Position numbers and translations under genes: made by a program
In this document: in pieces, positions 33,470 to 41,488 of the stretch
How positions within the stretch are numbered: the first letter of the stretch is position 1
How the letters are laid out: each line of letters begins with the position of its first letter
The notes under the pieces: model-generated
What the model was told of the DNA's origin: nothing
Databases searched by the model: none
Seen by the model: only the letters and a program-made list of their open reading frames with translations
Assembly: GCA_028714095.1 (NCBI GenBank)
Contig: JAQTMY010000001.1
Coordinates: 341,804 to 405,803, forward strand
Length of the DNA: 64,000 bases
From: Candidatus Nanoarchaeia archaeon
GTDB taxonomy: Archaea; Nanobdellota; Nanobdellia; SCGC-AAA011-G17; JACPNG01
Direction of reading: 5' to 3'

Positions 33470-34006
33470 ATGGGATATTTAAAATACGTTCAAAAACTGT
33501 ATCAAGAATCTACAGCTATAAAACCCTTGCTTAGGGAAAGACTTATTGCTTGGAGAAAAGGAAAGGCTGTAGTAAGAGTTTCTAGACCAACAAGAATTGA
33601 CAGGGCGAGAGCTCTAGGTTATAAGGCTAAACAGGGTTATATTATTGTTAGGGTTAGACTTGCCAGAGGAGGAAGAAAAAGAGAAAGATTAAAGGCAGGT
33701 AGAAGATCAAAAGCTCAAAGAAGAAAAAAGATTGTTGATAAAAATTATCAATGGGTTGCTGAGGAAAGAGCAAACAGGCACTATGTTAATTGCGAAGTCC
33801 TAGGTTCATATAAGGTATTGGAAGATGGATTACATTCCTGGTATGAAGTTATTCTTGCTGACAGAGTACAAGTAAGCAGATATGATGGTATGGACTGGTT
33901 AGCATTTGATCAGGGGAGGGTTTACAGGGGTAAAACTTCTGCAGGCCAGAAATCAAGAGGATTAATCAGGAAAGGTAGAGGCTCAGAAAAAGTAAAGCTT
34001 ACCTAA
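33470..34006 (+). CDS. rpl15e: Large-subunit ribosomal protein L15e
   Basis: 178 aa from ATG at 33470 (two residues shorter than a TTG start at 33464). MGYLKYVQKLYQE, RPTRIDRARALGYKAKQGYI, RKRERLKAGRRSKAQRR and ANRHYVNCEVLGSY are L15e segments. A TTTAAATA-like box near 33400-33410 precedes it. It binds 23S rRNA. Confidence 0.96.
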   Translation: MGYLKYVQKLYQESTAIKPLLRERLIAWRKGKAVVRVSRPTRIDRARALGYKAKQGYIIVRVRLARGGRKRERLKAGRRSKAQRRKKIVDKNYQWVAEERANRHYVNCEVLGSYKVLEDGLHSWYEVILADRVQVSRYDGMDWLAFDQGRVYRGKTSAGQKSRGLIRKGRGSEKVKLT

Positions 34007-34061
34007 TTCTTGTTTTTGTTTATACAAAAATTTAATAATAATATAATTAATAGGTTTATCT

Positions 34062-34409
34062 ATGGAAAATTATCTAAAAGAATACCAGGAGTTATGCAGG
34101 CTGACAGCAAAAAAGTTTGATACTCCAGAAAAAGAAATTTTAACATGGGGTTTGGGTATTGCTGGTGAAGCAGGCGATGTCGCGTCCTGTATCAAAAAAA
34201 CATTTGCTCACGACAATGATCAAAGAGAAGGAATAAAGGAAAACATTGGTGATGCATTGTGGTATGCAGCAATGATATGTAATTTCTTTGGCTGGGATTT
34301 GCAGGAAGTTTTGCAAGAAAATTTAAATAAACTAAAACAAAGATACCCAGATGGATTCACGATAGACAGTGCAAAAAGAAATAACAGCAGGATAGACTGG
34401 AGTAAATAA
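34062..34409 (+). CDS. MazG-like nucleotide pyrophosphohydrolase
   Basis: 115 aa. LTWGLGIAGEAGDVASCIKK and ENIGDALWYAAMICNFFGW contain the Glu/Asp metal-binding pattern of the MazG fold (ExxE..., ExxD). Such enzymes remove non-standard NTPs or lower (p)ppGpp-type alarms. Standalone gene, ATG after TTTATC; no strong ribosome binding site. Confidence 0.9.
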   Translation: MENYLKEYQELCRLTAKKFDTPEKEILTWGLGIAGEAGDVASCIKKTFAHDNDQREGIKENIGDALWYAAMICNFFGWDLQEVLQENLNKLKQRYPDGFTIDSAKRNNSRIDWSK

Positions 34410-34527
34410 GAATATCTTTTTGACCCTAAGCATGACTTTTCTATTTTTAGCTAGAAACAGAATCTAAATTTAAATAGAAAACTTTTTAATTATAGATACT
34501 AGTTCTTATAACATAAAAAGAGGTAAA

Positions 34528-36012
34528 ATGAAAAAACTAATCTATATTCTTACATTTCTCTTAGTACTAGGTTTTGTTTTTGCTGAAGATATAACCTATA
34601 CGACAATACCTTCAATTGAAATGGATGAAGATGAGGATTATGTTATTGATCTGGAAGATTATTTTGCTCCTGCAGTTGTTCTTAGCTATGAAATTGTTGA
34701 TCTTTCTTCTAATGATATAAACATGACCATTGATGATGACACTGCAGAACTTACTATAACTCCTGAAGCAGATTGGTATGGAACCTTTACATTTAGTATT
34801 AAAGCAACATGGAGTGAACAGAGTAAAACCCTTACACCAGATGCAATCTCAGTTACAGTAAACGAAGTTGCAGATATACCAGAACTAAAAGAAGATATTC
34901 CTGATCAAAAAATAGAGTCAGGTGAAAATGTAACAATAGACCTTTCAAAATATTTCAAGCATGGGGATGGAAAAACAATGGTTTTTTCTCTCGATTCTAA
35001 TATGTCAAATATAAATGCTTATTTCAAGGACTCTAAGGTTACTTTTGTTCCGGATTTAGATTGGTATGGAAATGAATCTGCTTCCATAGTTGCTAAAGAT
35101 TCAAGTGGTAATGAAGGTCTTAGTAATAATTTTATTATTGAAGTAGTTTTAGGAGACCGGCCTCCAGTAATAAATAGTTATACCCCAACATCATCCCAGG
35201 TTAGTTTGAAGGTTGGGGAAAGTATGATGTTTTCAATTACTGCTTCAGATGAAAATAATGATATCTTAAATTACCAATGGTATTTTGATAATGTTCCTTT
35301 ATCAGGACAGAACTCTACATCTTATACCTATCAGGCTTCAGATCCAGGGCATTATTCAATTGCTGCTGCGGTAACAGATTCTGTTTATTCAAAAAAACAG
35401 GAATGGACAGTAACAATAACAAGTGAAGATTCAGGGGAGGAAGTTATTCAGGCAGAGTCTCAATGCGGGAATAATATAATTGAAACAGGTGAAAACTGCG
35501 GAACCTGTCCTGCAGATGCTTCCTGCAAGGAAGGGTTTATATGTCAGGACCATAAATGCATTCTTGAAAAAAAATCAAATGCCTCACTTATAATAATTTT
35601 GATAATTATTGTTTTGTTTGTTATAGGGATAATAGCTTTCATCTACACAAAAAGAAAGCGCAAAAAATATGGATTTTCTGAGCCAGTAATTAAAGAAAAG
35701 TTAGAAGAAGATTCCAAGTTTAAGGTTGGGAGAGATGTCCTTAAGGAAAAACCCATTGAAGAGGAAAAACCAAAACTCAAAACCCAGACAATAAAAGAAA
35801 TTGAAATGCCTGATATTTATCCTCAAAAAACAATAAATCCTGACATCGACCTAAAAGAACCAGTAAAAACAGTAGACCTTGTTATGCTGAAAAGTTACAT
35901 CAGGGATAATCTTAACAAGGGATTTTCTAAGGATCAGGTAAGAAAGAAGCTTGAAGCTAAAGGCTGGTCTAAAGAAAAGATTGATAAAGCCTTTGCTGAG
36001 TATAAATATTGA
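34528..36012 (+). CDS. Large secreted surface protein with Ig-like repeats and cytoplasmic tail
   Basis: 494 aa. Signal peptide (residues 1-20, LTFLLVLGFVFAE), then cadherin/PKD-like beta domains with duplicated segments (PEADWYGTFTFSIKA and VPDLDWYGNESASIVAKD). A cysteine-rich module NNIIETGENCGTCPADASCK lies near 315-345. One membrane helix (SLIIILIIIVLFVIGIIAFIY) is near 353-373. A cytoplasmic tail ends in a helical domain (LKSYIRDNLNKGFSKDQVRKKLEAKGW). Likely adhesion or envelope function. Its stop overlaps the next ATG. Confidence 0.75.
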   Translation: MKKLIYILTFLLVLGFVFAEDITYTTIPSIEMDEDEDYVIDLEDYFAPAVVLSYEIVDLSSNDINMTIDDDTAELTITPEADWYGTFTFSIKATWSEQSKTLTPDAISVTVNEVADIPELKEDIPDQKIESGENVTIDLSKYFKHGDGKTMVFSLDSNMSNINAYFKDSKVTFVPDLDWYGNESASIVAKDSSGNEGLSNNFIIEVVLGDRPPVINSYTPTSSQVSLKVGESMMFSITASDENNDILNYQWYFDNVPLSGQNSTSYTYQASDPGHYSIAAAVTDSVYSKKQEWTVTITSEDSGEEVIQAESQCGNNIIETGENCGTCPADASCKEGFICQDHKCILEKKSNASLIIILIIIVLFVIGIIAFIYTKRKRKKYGFSEPVIKEKLEEDSKFKVGRDVLKEKPIEEEKPKLKTQTIKEIEMPDIYPQKTINPDIDLKEPVKTVDLVMLKSYIRDNLNKGFSKDQVRKKLEAKGWSKEKIDKAFAEYKY

Positions 36013-37043
36013 TGATAACTGAAAAAGAAATCAATGAAATAAGGACTTTATTAAAAAAATCCCGCAGTCCTTTATTTTTGTATGATGATGATCCCGATGG
36101 TCTAAGCTCATTTTTATTGCTAAGAAAATGGTTGGGTAGAGGGAAAGGCATTGTTGTTAAAAGTTCTCCTACTTTAGATACAAAATACATAAAAAAGGTT
36201 GAAGAATTGAAACCAGACCGGGTTTTTGTCTTGGATAAGCCAATTATTGCCCAGGAATTTGTGGATGAAGCAAGGGTTCCTGTAGTCTGGATAGATCATC
36301 ATGATTTAGTTAATGTTGAAGGGGTAAAATACTTTAACCCAAAAATAAATAATAAGGAGGATTACAGGCCAACAAGTTACTGGTGTTCCATTGTTTCAGA
36401 TAACCATGACTGGATTGCAGCCGCAGGTATTATTGGGGATTGGCACATTCCTGACAATCTTGATGAGTTAATTGAAAAATATCCTGATTTATTTTTCAAG
36501 ACAAAAAACCCAGGGGACCTATTATTTAATTCAGAGTTTGGGATATTAATTAAAATATTTTCATTTGCATTAAAAGGAACAACAACTCAAATAAGAAATA
36601 ATGTTGCAATACTGCTTAAAACAGAATCTCCCTATGAAATTCTTAATAAATTAACTCCTGCAGGAAAATATCTCTACAAGCATTTTGAGAGAGTAAACAA
36701 GGAATATTCTGAATTACTGGAAAAGGCAGTCAAGAAATATGATCCAAAAACAAACTCTTTGATATTTACATACCCATCAACAAGAAGCAGCCATACTGGT
36801 GCACTATCAAATGAACTCATCTATAAATTCCCAGATACTTTATTGGTTATCGGGAGGATTAAAGGAGATGAAGTAAGAATAAGTTTAAGGCATTCTTCAA
36901 AAGTAATACCTCCTGTATTAGAAAAAGCATTGGAAGGATTGGAAGGTTATGGCGGAGGCCATCTGCATGCATGCGGTGCAAACATTAAAGAAGCAGATTT
37001 CAAGGAGTTTGTAGACAGGTTAAAAAGACTTATTCAAAAATAA
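36012..37043 (+). CDS. DHH family phosphoesterase (RecJ/GAN-like)
   Basis: 343 aa from ATG at 36012 (TGATG overlap with the upstream stop). LYDDDPDGLSS near residue 25 and VVWIDHHD near 97 bind metal; the C-terminal DHHA1 part ends with GGGHLHACGANIK. Family members are exonucleases or nanoRNases; in archaea some associate with the replisome (GAN). Cytoplasmic. Cotranscribed with a surface-protein gene, which is probably incidental. Confidence 0.88.
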   Translation: MITEKEINEIRTLLKKSRSPLFLYDDDPDGLSSFLLLRKWLGRGKGIVVKSSPTLDTKYIKKVEELKPDRVFVLDKPIIAQEFVDEARVPVVWIDHHDLVNVEGVKYFNPKINNKEDYRPTSYWCSIVSDNHDWIAAAGIIGDWHIPDNLDELIEKYPDLFFKTKNPGDLLFNSEFGILIKIFSFALKGTTTQIRNNVAILLKTESPYEILNKLTPAGKYLYKHFERVNKEYSELLEKAVKKYDPKTNSLIFTYPSTRSSHTGALSNELIYKFPDTLLVIGRIKGDEVRISLRHSSKVIPPVLEKALEGLEGYGGGHLHACGANIKEADFKEFVDRLKRLIQK

Positions 37044-37641
37044 TTCTCGCATCAACAATTTTTACTTCGTTTTCATTTGCAATCAATGGATTAATGTCCA
37101 GTTCCTTAATATTCTGGTTTTTTGCTGCAATTTCAGAAACCTTGACTAGGATATTGCTTAACTGTTTGAAGTTTATTGGTTTTTCTCCCCTCGTTCCTTT
37201 CAAAATTTCATAAGCTTTAGTTTCTTCAATCATTTTTGTTGCATCTTCTTTTGTTATTGGACAGACCCTGAATGAAATGTCCTTGAATACCTCTACAAAT
37301 ATTCCCCCCAAACCAAACATAATTACGTGGCCGAATGTAGGGTCCTTGATTATTCCTATGATTAATTGCTTACCTGAAATATATTCCTGAACCAAGACCT
37401 GTTTGGATTTGTTTTTTAGTCTTTCAAATTCCTGATTAAAGAATGGCTGTGTGACATTAATTGAAACTCCATCTTCATCAGTTTTGTGTAATTTTCCGGT
37501 TATCTTCAAAACAACAGGAAATTTTATTTTTTTAATAAACTCCAGTGCCTCCTGTTTTGTTGAAACTATTTTTCTGTTTGCAATCTGTAATCCATTCTCC
37601 TCAAGAAAATCTTCAGCTTCTTTTTCCATTAGAATTTTCAT
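37030..37641 (-). CDS. ATP-grasp (acyl-CoA synthetase, ADP-forming, beta-type) subunit
   Basis: 203 aa. FPVVLKITGKLHKTDEDGVSINV, VLVQEYISGKQLIIGIIKDPTFGHVIMFGLGGIFVE and ELDINPLI match ATP-grasp_5, the beta part of ADP-forming acetyl-CoA synthetase, which makes ATP from acyl-CoA. No alpha subunit is present nearby. An alternative start is an internal ATG at 37628. It converges with the DHH gene (14-base overlap). Confidence 0.82.
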   Translation of the reverse strand: MKILMEKEAEDFLEENGLQIANRKIVSTKQEALEFIKKIKFPVVLKITGKLHKTDEDGVSINVTQPFFNQEFERLKNKSKQVLVQEYISGKQLIIGIIKDPTFGHVIMFGLGGIFVEVFKDISFRVCPITKEDATKMIEETKAYEILKGTRGEKPINFKQLSNILVKVSEIAAKNQNIKELDINPLIANENEVKIVDARIIFE

Positions 37642-37672
37642 AGAATTTCAGATGGAATAACTATATATAAAA

Positions 37673-38683
37673 TTATTCTTTTCCCATCCTTTTGATATAT
37701 TGTTTGATATTAATTTTCATATCTTCTTTTAGTTTACTGTCCAAATTTAAATTATCAATTTCCTTATCCCAGTTAATCTCTGGCATTTTTGTTAATGTAC
37801 CGGTGAATTCTCTCCCAGATTTTTTAATTTGTTTTTCAATGTCTCTTGCTGCCTCAGTGTTAAACTTTTTTGTAGCAGGAAATTTAGTTAGTGCATTTAC
37901 ACCTGCCTTCATCAATAAATAAATCTCATCTTTATTTGCTTCTTTTCCAGAAGCCCTGTTATATGTAGTTCCAGCAATTATCTGTAATTTAGGAAAATTA
38001 ATTCTTGTTTTGGCTATCCACCAGACATAATCCTCAGTTGAAGGCCCTTTTACATAAGGAGTCCCTTTAACAGGTTTTAATGCATAGAATGTAATCCTGT
38101 CTAGTCTGTGTTTTTTTATGAATTCTTTTAATTTATCAAAATCCTCTCTTTTTTCTCCTAAACCAATAACTATTGTTATGCTTTTCTTAAGATCCTTGGA
38201 ATAGGAAAACATCTCTTCATAAGGTTCTATGTTTTTATCAGGGCATACTTTATTATGTAAATCTTTATTTACAGTTTCTATTGAACTTACAACCCCTTTG
38301 ATATAAGGTTTAAACTTTTTTAAATCCTCTTCCTTGATTGCACCCAAGTTTAGCCATATCTTTTCCCCATAAACCTCAGAGACTAATTTAGTTATGTTAA
38401 CTAAATCCTCGGTTTCATAGATTCCATATCCTCCGGTCAGGAACTCAACCTTCCAATTTAATTTTTTTGATATCAATGCTTCTATTAGAATTGAGGATAA
38501 CGACCTTCTTGCATTTTTTTCATCATGAATTCTTGACTTTTGGGTGGATCTATAACAAAACTTGCAGGTCCCTAACTTACAATACCAGCTGAGAAAAATA
38601 CACCTGCCAAACCAAACCTTATTTTCATGGTTTTCTAAATAGATTTTATTTGATTTTTCAAGCAGTTCTTTCAGGTTTTCCAT
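37673..38683 (-). CDS. Radical SAM protein, biotin synthase-related
   Basis: 336 aa. The cluster region is FLSWYCKLGTCKFCYRSTQKSRI with spacing CX4CX2C near residue 34, slightly wider than CX3CX2C. GGYGIYE-like and IWLNLGAI segments fit a TIM-barrel radical SAM fold. It resembles COG2516-type biotin synthase-like proteins of unknown reaction. A helical C-terminal part ends RMGKE. It lies 32 bases before the ATP-grasp gene. Confidence 0.75.
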   Translation of the reverse strand: MENLKELLEKSNKIYLENHENKVWFGRCIFLSWYCKLGTCKFCYRSTQKSRIHDEKNARRSLSSILIEALISKKLNWKVEFLTGGYGIYETEDLVNITKLVSEVYGEKIWLNLGAIKEEDLKKFKPYIKGVVSSIETVNKDLHNKVCPDKNIEPYEEMFSYSKDLKKSITIVIGLGEKREDFDKLKEFIKKHRLDRITFYALKPVKGTPYVKGPSTEDYVWWIAKTRINFPKLQIIAGTTYNRASGKEANKDEIYLLMKAGVNALTKFPATKKFNTEAARDIEKQIKKSGREFTGTLTKMPEINWDKEIDNLNLDSKLKEDMKINIKQYIKRMGKE

Positions 38684-38773
38684 AACTTATAATTGACAAA
38701 AAGGTTTATAAACCTTGTTTGTAGTCTTAAATTCATTAAATTAGTTCTAAAAAAAGAGTCGTGAAAAGAAATT

Positions 38774-38791
38774 AAGAGAGGCAACTCTCTT
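38774..38791 (+). promoter_or_regulatory. Leader hairpin of the tiny-membrane-protein operon
   Basis: AAGAGAG and CTCTCTT form a seven-base-pair stem with a GCAA tetraloop, 28 bases before ATG 38820 and before GGAGG. It is a stable GNRA-type hairpin with no T-run behind it, thus more likely a leader structure than a terminator. Confidence 0.45.
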
Positions 38792-38819
38792 CAAAAAATT
38801 AGAAATGGAGGAAAACCTT

Positions 38820-38966
38820 ATGATGTATGTTTTTCCGAGAGATTTTCTCAGACTTATTAGATATCTCTTTAAGTCTAGGGAACTAAGGGGGTTAGGGATT
38901 TTTCTTCTGGTATTCTGCTTGTTTATTGTCCTAATGTGTGTTTTCTTTATCATTCAAGGAGTATGA
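38820..38966 (+). CDS. Tiny membrane protein 1 of operon
   Basis: 48 aa, ATG at 38820 (GGAGG eight bases upstream; an in-frame ATG at 38805 overlaps that site). A basic N-terminus (DFLRLIRYLFKSRELR) is followed by one membrane helix (GIFLLVFCLFIVLMCVFFII). The stop overlaps the next ATG by four bases. No family recognised. Confidence 0.55.
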   Translation: MMYVFPRDFLRLIRYLFKSRELRGLGIFLLVFCLFIVLMCVFFIIQGV

Positions 38967-39106
38967 CTATGACTGTGGTTATAAAAGAAACTAAAGACGG
39001 TTATTATTGTGATAATACCGTTCGAAACAAAGTACTAAGGGGGATTGCAATTCTATGCGGAATAATCTGCCTGGGCTTTGCAGTTTTGTGTATCCTTAAC
39101 TGTTAA
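38963..39106 (+). CDS. Tiny membrane protein 2 of operon
   Basis: 47 aa, ATG at 38963 in an ATGA overlap with the previous gene. The first half is polar with KETKDGYYCDNTVRNK; the second half is a hydrophobic helix with several cysteines (GIAILCGIICLGFAVLCILNC). Function unknown. An alternative start is the in-frame ATG at 38969. Confidence 0.5.
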   Translation: MTMTVVIKETKDGYYCDNTVRNKVLRGIAILCGIICLGFAVLCILNC

Positions 39107-39120
39107 GGGAGGGTAAGAAA

Positions 39121-39531
39121 ATGGATACGCTAATTCTTGTTGTGATTGGTGTAATCTTTCTATACTTCTTTTTGGAGATGCTGAATAGGCTTATAATAGT
39201 GAGTTATGCTATAAGAGTTCTGCCTAAAATATCACCTTCAATTGAACAGTGCTGGGAGATTTTTGATAAGAACTGGGAAGCTTGGATATTCAACAAGAAA
39301 AAAATCTATACCTTGTACAGATTTACACTTGAAAAAATAGAAGATGAATTCAAGGACGAAGTTCCTTATCTTCTCTCTGAGCTAGTTGTTGTATATGTGT
39401 TGCTTCTTTGGATAAAGAGGAAGTGTAAGTTTGATTCAGCTCAAACAAAGAAAATTAGTCTTATTCTGGCAGAGATAATAAAAGAAGAAAAGAAAGAAGC
39501 AGCCAAACGAATAAATCTTTGGCCATTCTGA
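39121..39531 (+). CDS. Membrane-anchored protein 3 of operon
   Basis: 136 aa. One N-terminal hydrophobic helix (LILVVIGVIFLYFFLEML), then a mainly helical cytosolic part with YAIRVLPKISPSIEQCWEIF and a lysine-rich end. GGGAGG lies seven to ten bases before ATG. It is the last gene before a strong terminator. Function unknown. Confidence 0.6.
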   Translation: MDTLILVVIGVIFLYFFLEMLNRLIIVSYAIRVLPKISPSIEQCWEIFDKNWEAWIFNKKKIYTLYRFTLEKIEDEFKDEVPYLLSELVVVYVLLLWIKRKCKFDSAQTKKISLILAEIIKEEKKEAAKRINLWPF

Positions 39532-39557
39532 CTTGGACTACCACCAAGTCATTTTTT
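39530..39557 (+). terminator. Hairpin-plus-T terminator
   Basis: GACTTGG and CCAAGTC form a seven-base-pair stem followed by ATTTTTT, just after the last gene of the tiny-membrane-protein operon. Confidence 0.65.
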
Positions 39558-39579
39558 GAAGATAATGTATATATAAGTA

Positions 39580-39921
39580 TTAGTCTAATATTCCTAATTC
39601 AACCGCATGTCTTTTTAGTCTTGTAATCTTAAGAAAATCAGATTTTGTTAGCTCTTTTTTAATAACTTTATACTCACTTTTAATAGGGTCTCTTTGCATA
39701 TACCCAAAATTAATCAGCTCTCTTCTTATCAAAGCAAAATCTTCAAAATATTTCTTAATAATATCATTAACTTTGTCTTCAGAATAATTTTTTTCATTAA
39801 ACTCTTCCATAATTCTTTTCAAAATTATTTGTTTTAATGCATCATTCTTTGGGAGATTTTGATTCTTAACGCATTTTTCAAAAAATTTAGATTCATCGAG
39901 GTTGAATTTAATTTCTTCCAT
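39580..39921 (-). CDS. DUF2087 domain protein
   Basis: 113 aa from ATG at 39921, two bases into the space after the ProRS stop; an upstream extension to 39966 would overlap proS. IMEEFNEKNYSEDKVNDIIKKYFEDFALIRRELINFGYMQRD is the DUF2087 pattern, a small helical domain often fused to helix-turn-helix regulators. Here it stands alone and is likely cotranscribed with proS. Role unknown. Confidence 0.75.
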   Translation of the reverse strand: MEEIKFNLDESKFFEKCVKNQNLPKNDALKQIILKRIMEEFNEKNYSEDKVNDIIKKYFEDFALIRRELINFGYMQRDPIKSEYKVIKKELTKSDFLKITRLKRHAVELGILD

Positions 39922-39922
39922 C

Positions 39923-41290
39923 TCAGTAGCTTTTGGCAATATAGGTTGCTTCACCCTTTTCACCACAATGAATACATTTTTTAGTAGATGGTTTTAAAGT
40001 CATCCCAATAATCTCTTTGGAAGTTTTGTTTTTTATCCAGCCTCCGCATTCTTCTCCACCACACCATCCAATTAATGCGATGCTAGCTTTTTTAGCCTCT
40101 TCAAAAGTATCACATTCTTTAATTCTAGAATTAAGTTCTTTATGGTTTTCTTCTTGTAATTTTTTTTGTAATCTTTCTAATCCAATTTCAATTTCTTTTT
40201 TAAGATCCTTTAATGATACCTTGTTCTTGATTCCATCACGCCATACTACCTGGCAGATTTTTTCATCAAGTTCTTTTGGTCCAATTTCAATTCTTGCAGG
40301 TATCCCTCTTTTTTCAGAATTAAATCTAACCTCCCCCAATTCTCCACTGTCATTAACATTTACATATTCAAGATGTTCTTCAGATAATCCTGTGGTTATC
40401 TCAATCTCTTCTTTTAATTTGATGTAGATTATCTGAGCTTTTATTGGGGCAACTTTTGGAGGGATTACAATCCCTTTTTCATCAGAATGATTTGCTAAAA
40501 TTGCAGATAAGAACCTTTCTCCATTCCCTGTACAAGTCTGCCAAACAAAATCTTTTTTCTGGTCTTGGTAAGTATATGTAATATTAAATGCTTTTGCATA
40601 GGCCTGTCCAAGATTGTTGCAGCTTCCATTTTCTATAACTCCATCATTCATAAGAGTATAAAATTCGACTGCACCTACACTTCCAGGAAAACAATCAGCT
40701 TTTGGTTTTCTTACTTTTAGATAAGCTATTGCAGATAAATTAAATAAATGTTCATTCATCTTTATTGCAAGATTTATTTCTTCTTCAGCTTCTTTAGCTG
40801 AACTATGACATGTGTGAATTTCATACCATGGGCCAATCTCAACGTCTCTTACCAGACTTTTTGTAGATTTAGTTTCATTCCTGTAAGACATAACTGTTTG
40901 ATAAATTCTTAATGGAAGATCTCTATGGCTTCTAATCCATTTGCTAAAAACCGGATACATTGCTGGCTCTCCGGTTGGCCTTATAAAAATTCTTTTCTCT
41001 TTGTCATAATACCCTAAAACATAGAAGGCTTGTTCCTTAAATGAATCCCACCAACTTTTATTTTTTGCTGCATATTCAACTGGCACAAAAAGAGGAAAAT
41101 AAACCTCCTTGATATTATTTTTTTTAAATAAGATCTCCCAATTTGATTTAATATTTTTCATAATTGAAAACCCATAAGGTTTCCAGACAAAAAATCCCTT
41201 GACATCATATCTTATATCAACAATATCTCCTTCTTGGATAATCTTATTCCACCAGGTTGCATAATCCAAAGTTTTATTTTTAATTATCAT
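39923..41290 (-). CDS. proS: Prolyl-tRNA synthetase (archaeal type)
   Basis: 455 aa. Class II motifs are present: IFIRPTGEPAMYPVFSKWIRSHRDLPLRIYQ (motif 2 region), RDVEIGPWYEIHTCH and GNGERFLSAILA (motif 3 region). The anticodon-binding domain and a C-terminal zinc-like part (IGWCGGEECGGWIK ... KKCIHCGEKG) follow. RPTGE replaces the usual RPTSE, and the EIxxFxEAHT-type segment is altered. Full length for archaeal ProRS. Confidence 0.93.
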   Translation of the reverse strand: MIIKNKTLDYATWWNKIIQEGDIVDIRYDVKGFFVWKPYGFSIMKNIKSNWEILFKKNNIKEVYFPLFVPVEYAAKNKSWWDSFKEQAFYVLGYYDKEKRIFIRPTGEPAMYPVFSKWIRSHRDLPLRIYQTVMSYRNETKSTKSLVRDVEIGPWYEIHTCHSSAKEAEEEINLAIKMNEHLFNLSAIAYLKVRKPKADCFPGSVGAVEFYTLMNDGVIENGSCNNLGQAYAKAFNITYTYQDQKKDFVWQTCTGNGERFLSAILANHSDEKGIVIPPKVAPIKAQIIYIKLKEEIEITTGLSEEHLEYVNVNDSGELGEVRFNSEKRGIPARIEIGPKELDEKICQVVWRDGIKNKVSLKDLKKEIEIGLERLQKKLQEENHKELNSRIKECDTFEEAKKASIALIGWCGGEECGGWIKNKTSKEIIGMTLKPSTKKCIHCGEKGEATYIAKSY

Positions 41291-41343
41291 ATTTTTTAAT
41301 TAGATTCTTTATATAAATAGGTTTCTGATTTATATAATTTTTA

Positions 41344-41415
41344 TGAGCCTAGGAGGAATCGAACCCCCATCAACCGGGCCGAAACCGGTTACACTATCCG
41401 TTATGCTATAGGCCC
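41344..41415 (-). tRNA. tRNA-Arg (anticodon UCG)
   Basis: Minus-strand cloverleaf with acceptor GGGCCUA/UAGGCUC (one G-U pair), anticodon arm ACCGG-UUUCGGC-CCGGU giving UCG, and T arm with GGUUCGAUUCC. CCA not encoded. It reads CGN codons. It lies between proS and the amino-acid permease gene. Confidence 0.95.
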
Positions 41416-41488
41416 AATATTATTAATTATCTATTCTTTTAAACCTTTTCACTAAACTTTAAATACTTAATTGTAATTTCAAATACAA

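Noticed and set aside
36009-36011. TTG as the start of the DHH gene
   Set aside because: The ATG at 36012 overlaps the upstream stop in a TGATG arrangement and gives the normal N-terminus.
38747-38953. 68-residue minus-strand frame
   Set aside because: It is antisense to the tiny-membrane-protein gene at 38820, which has a ribosome binding site, ATGA coupling and a following terminator.
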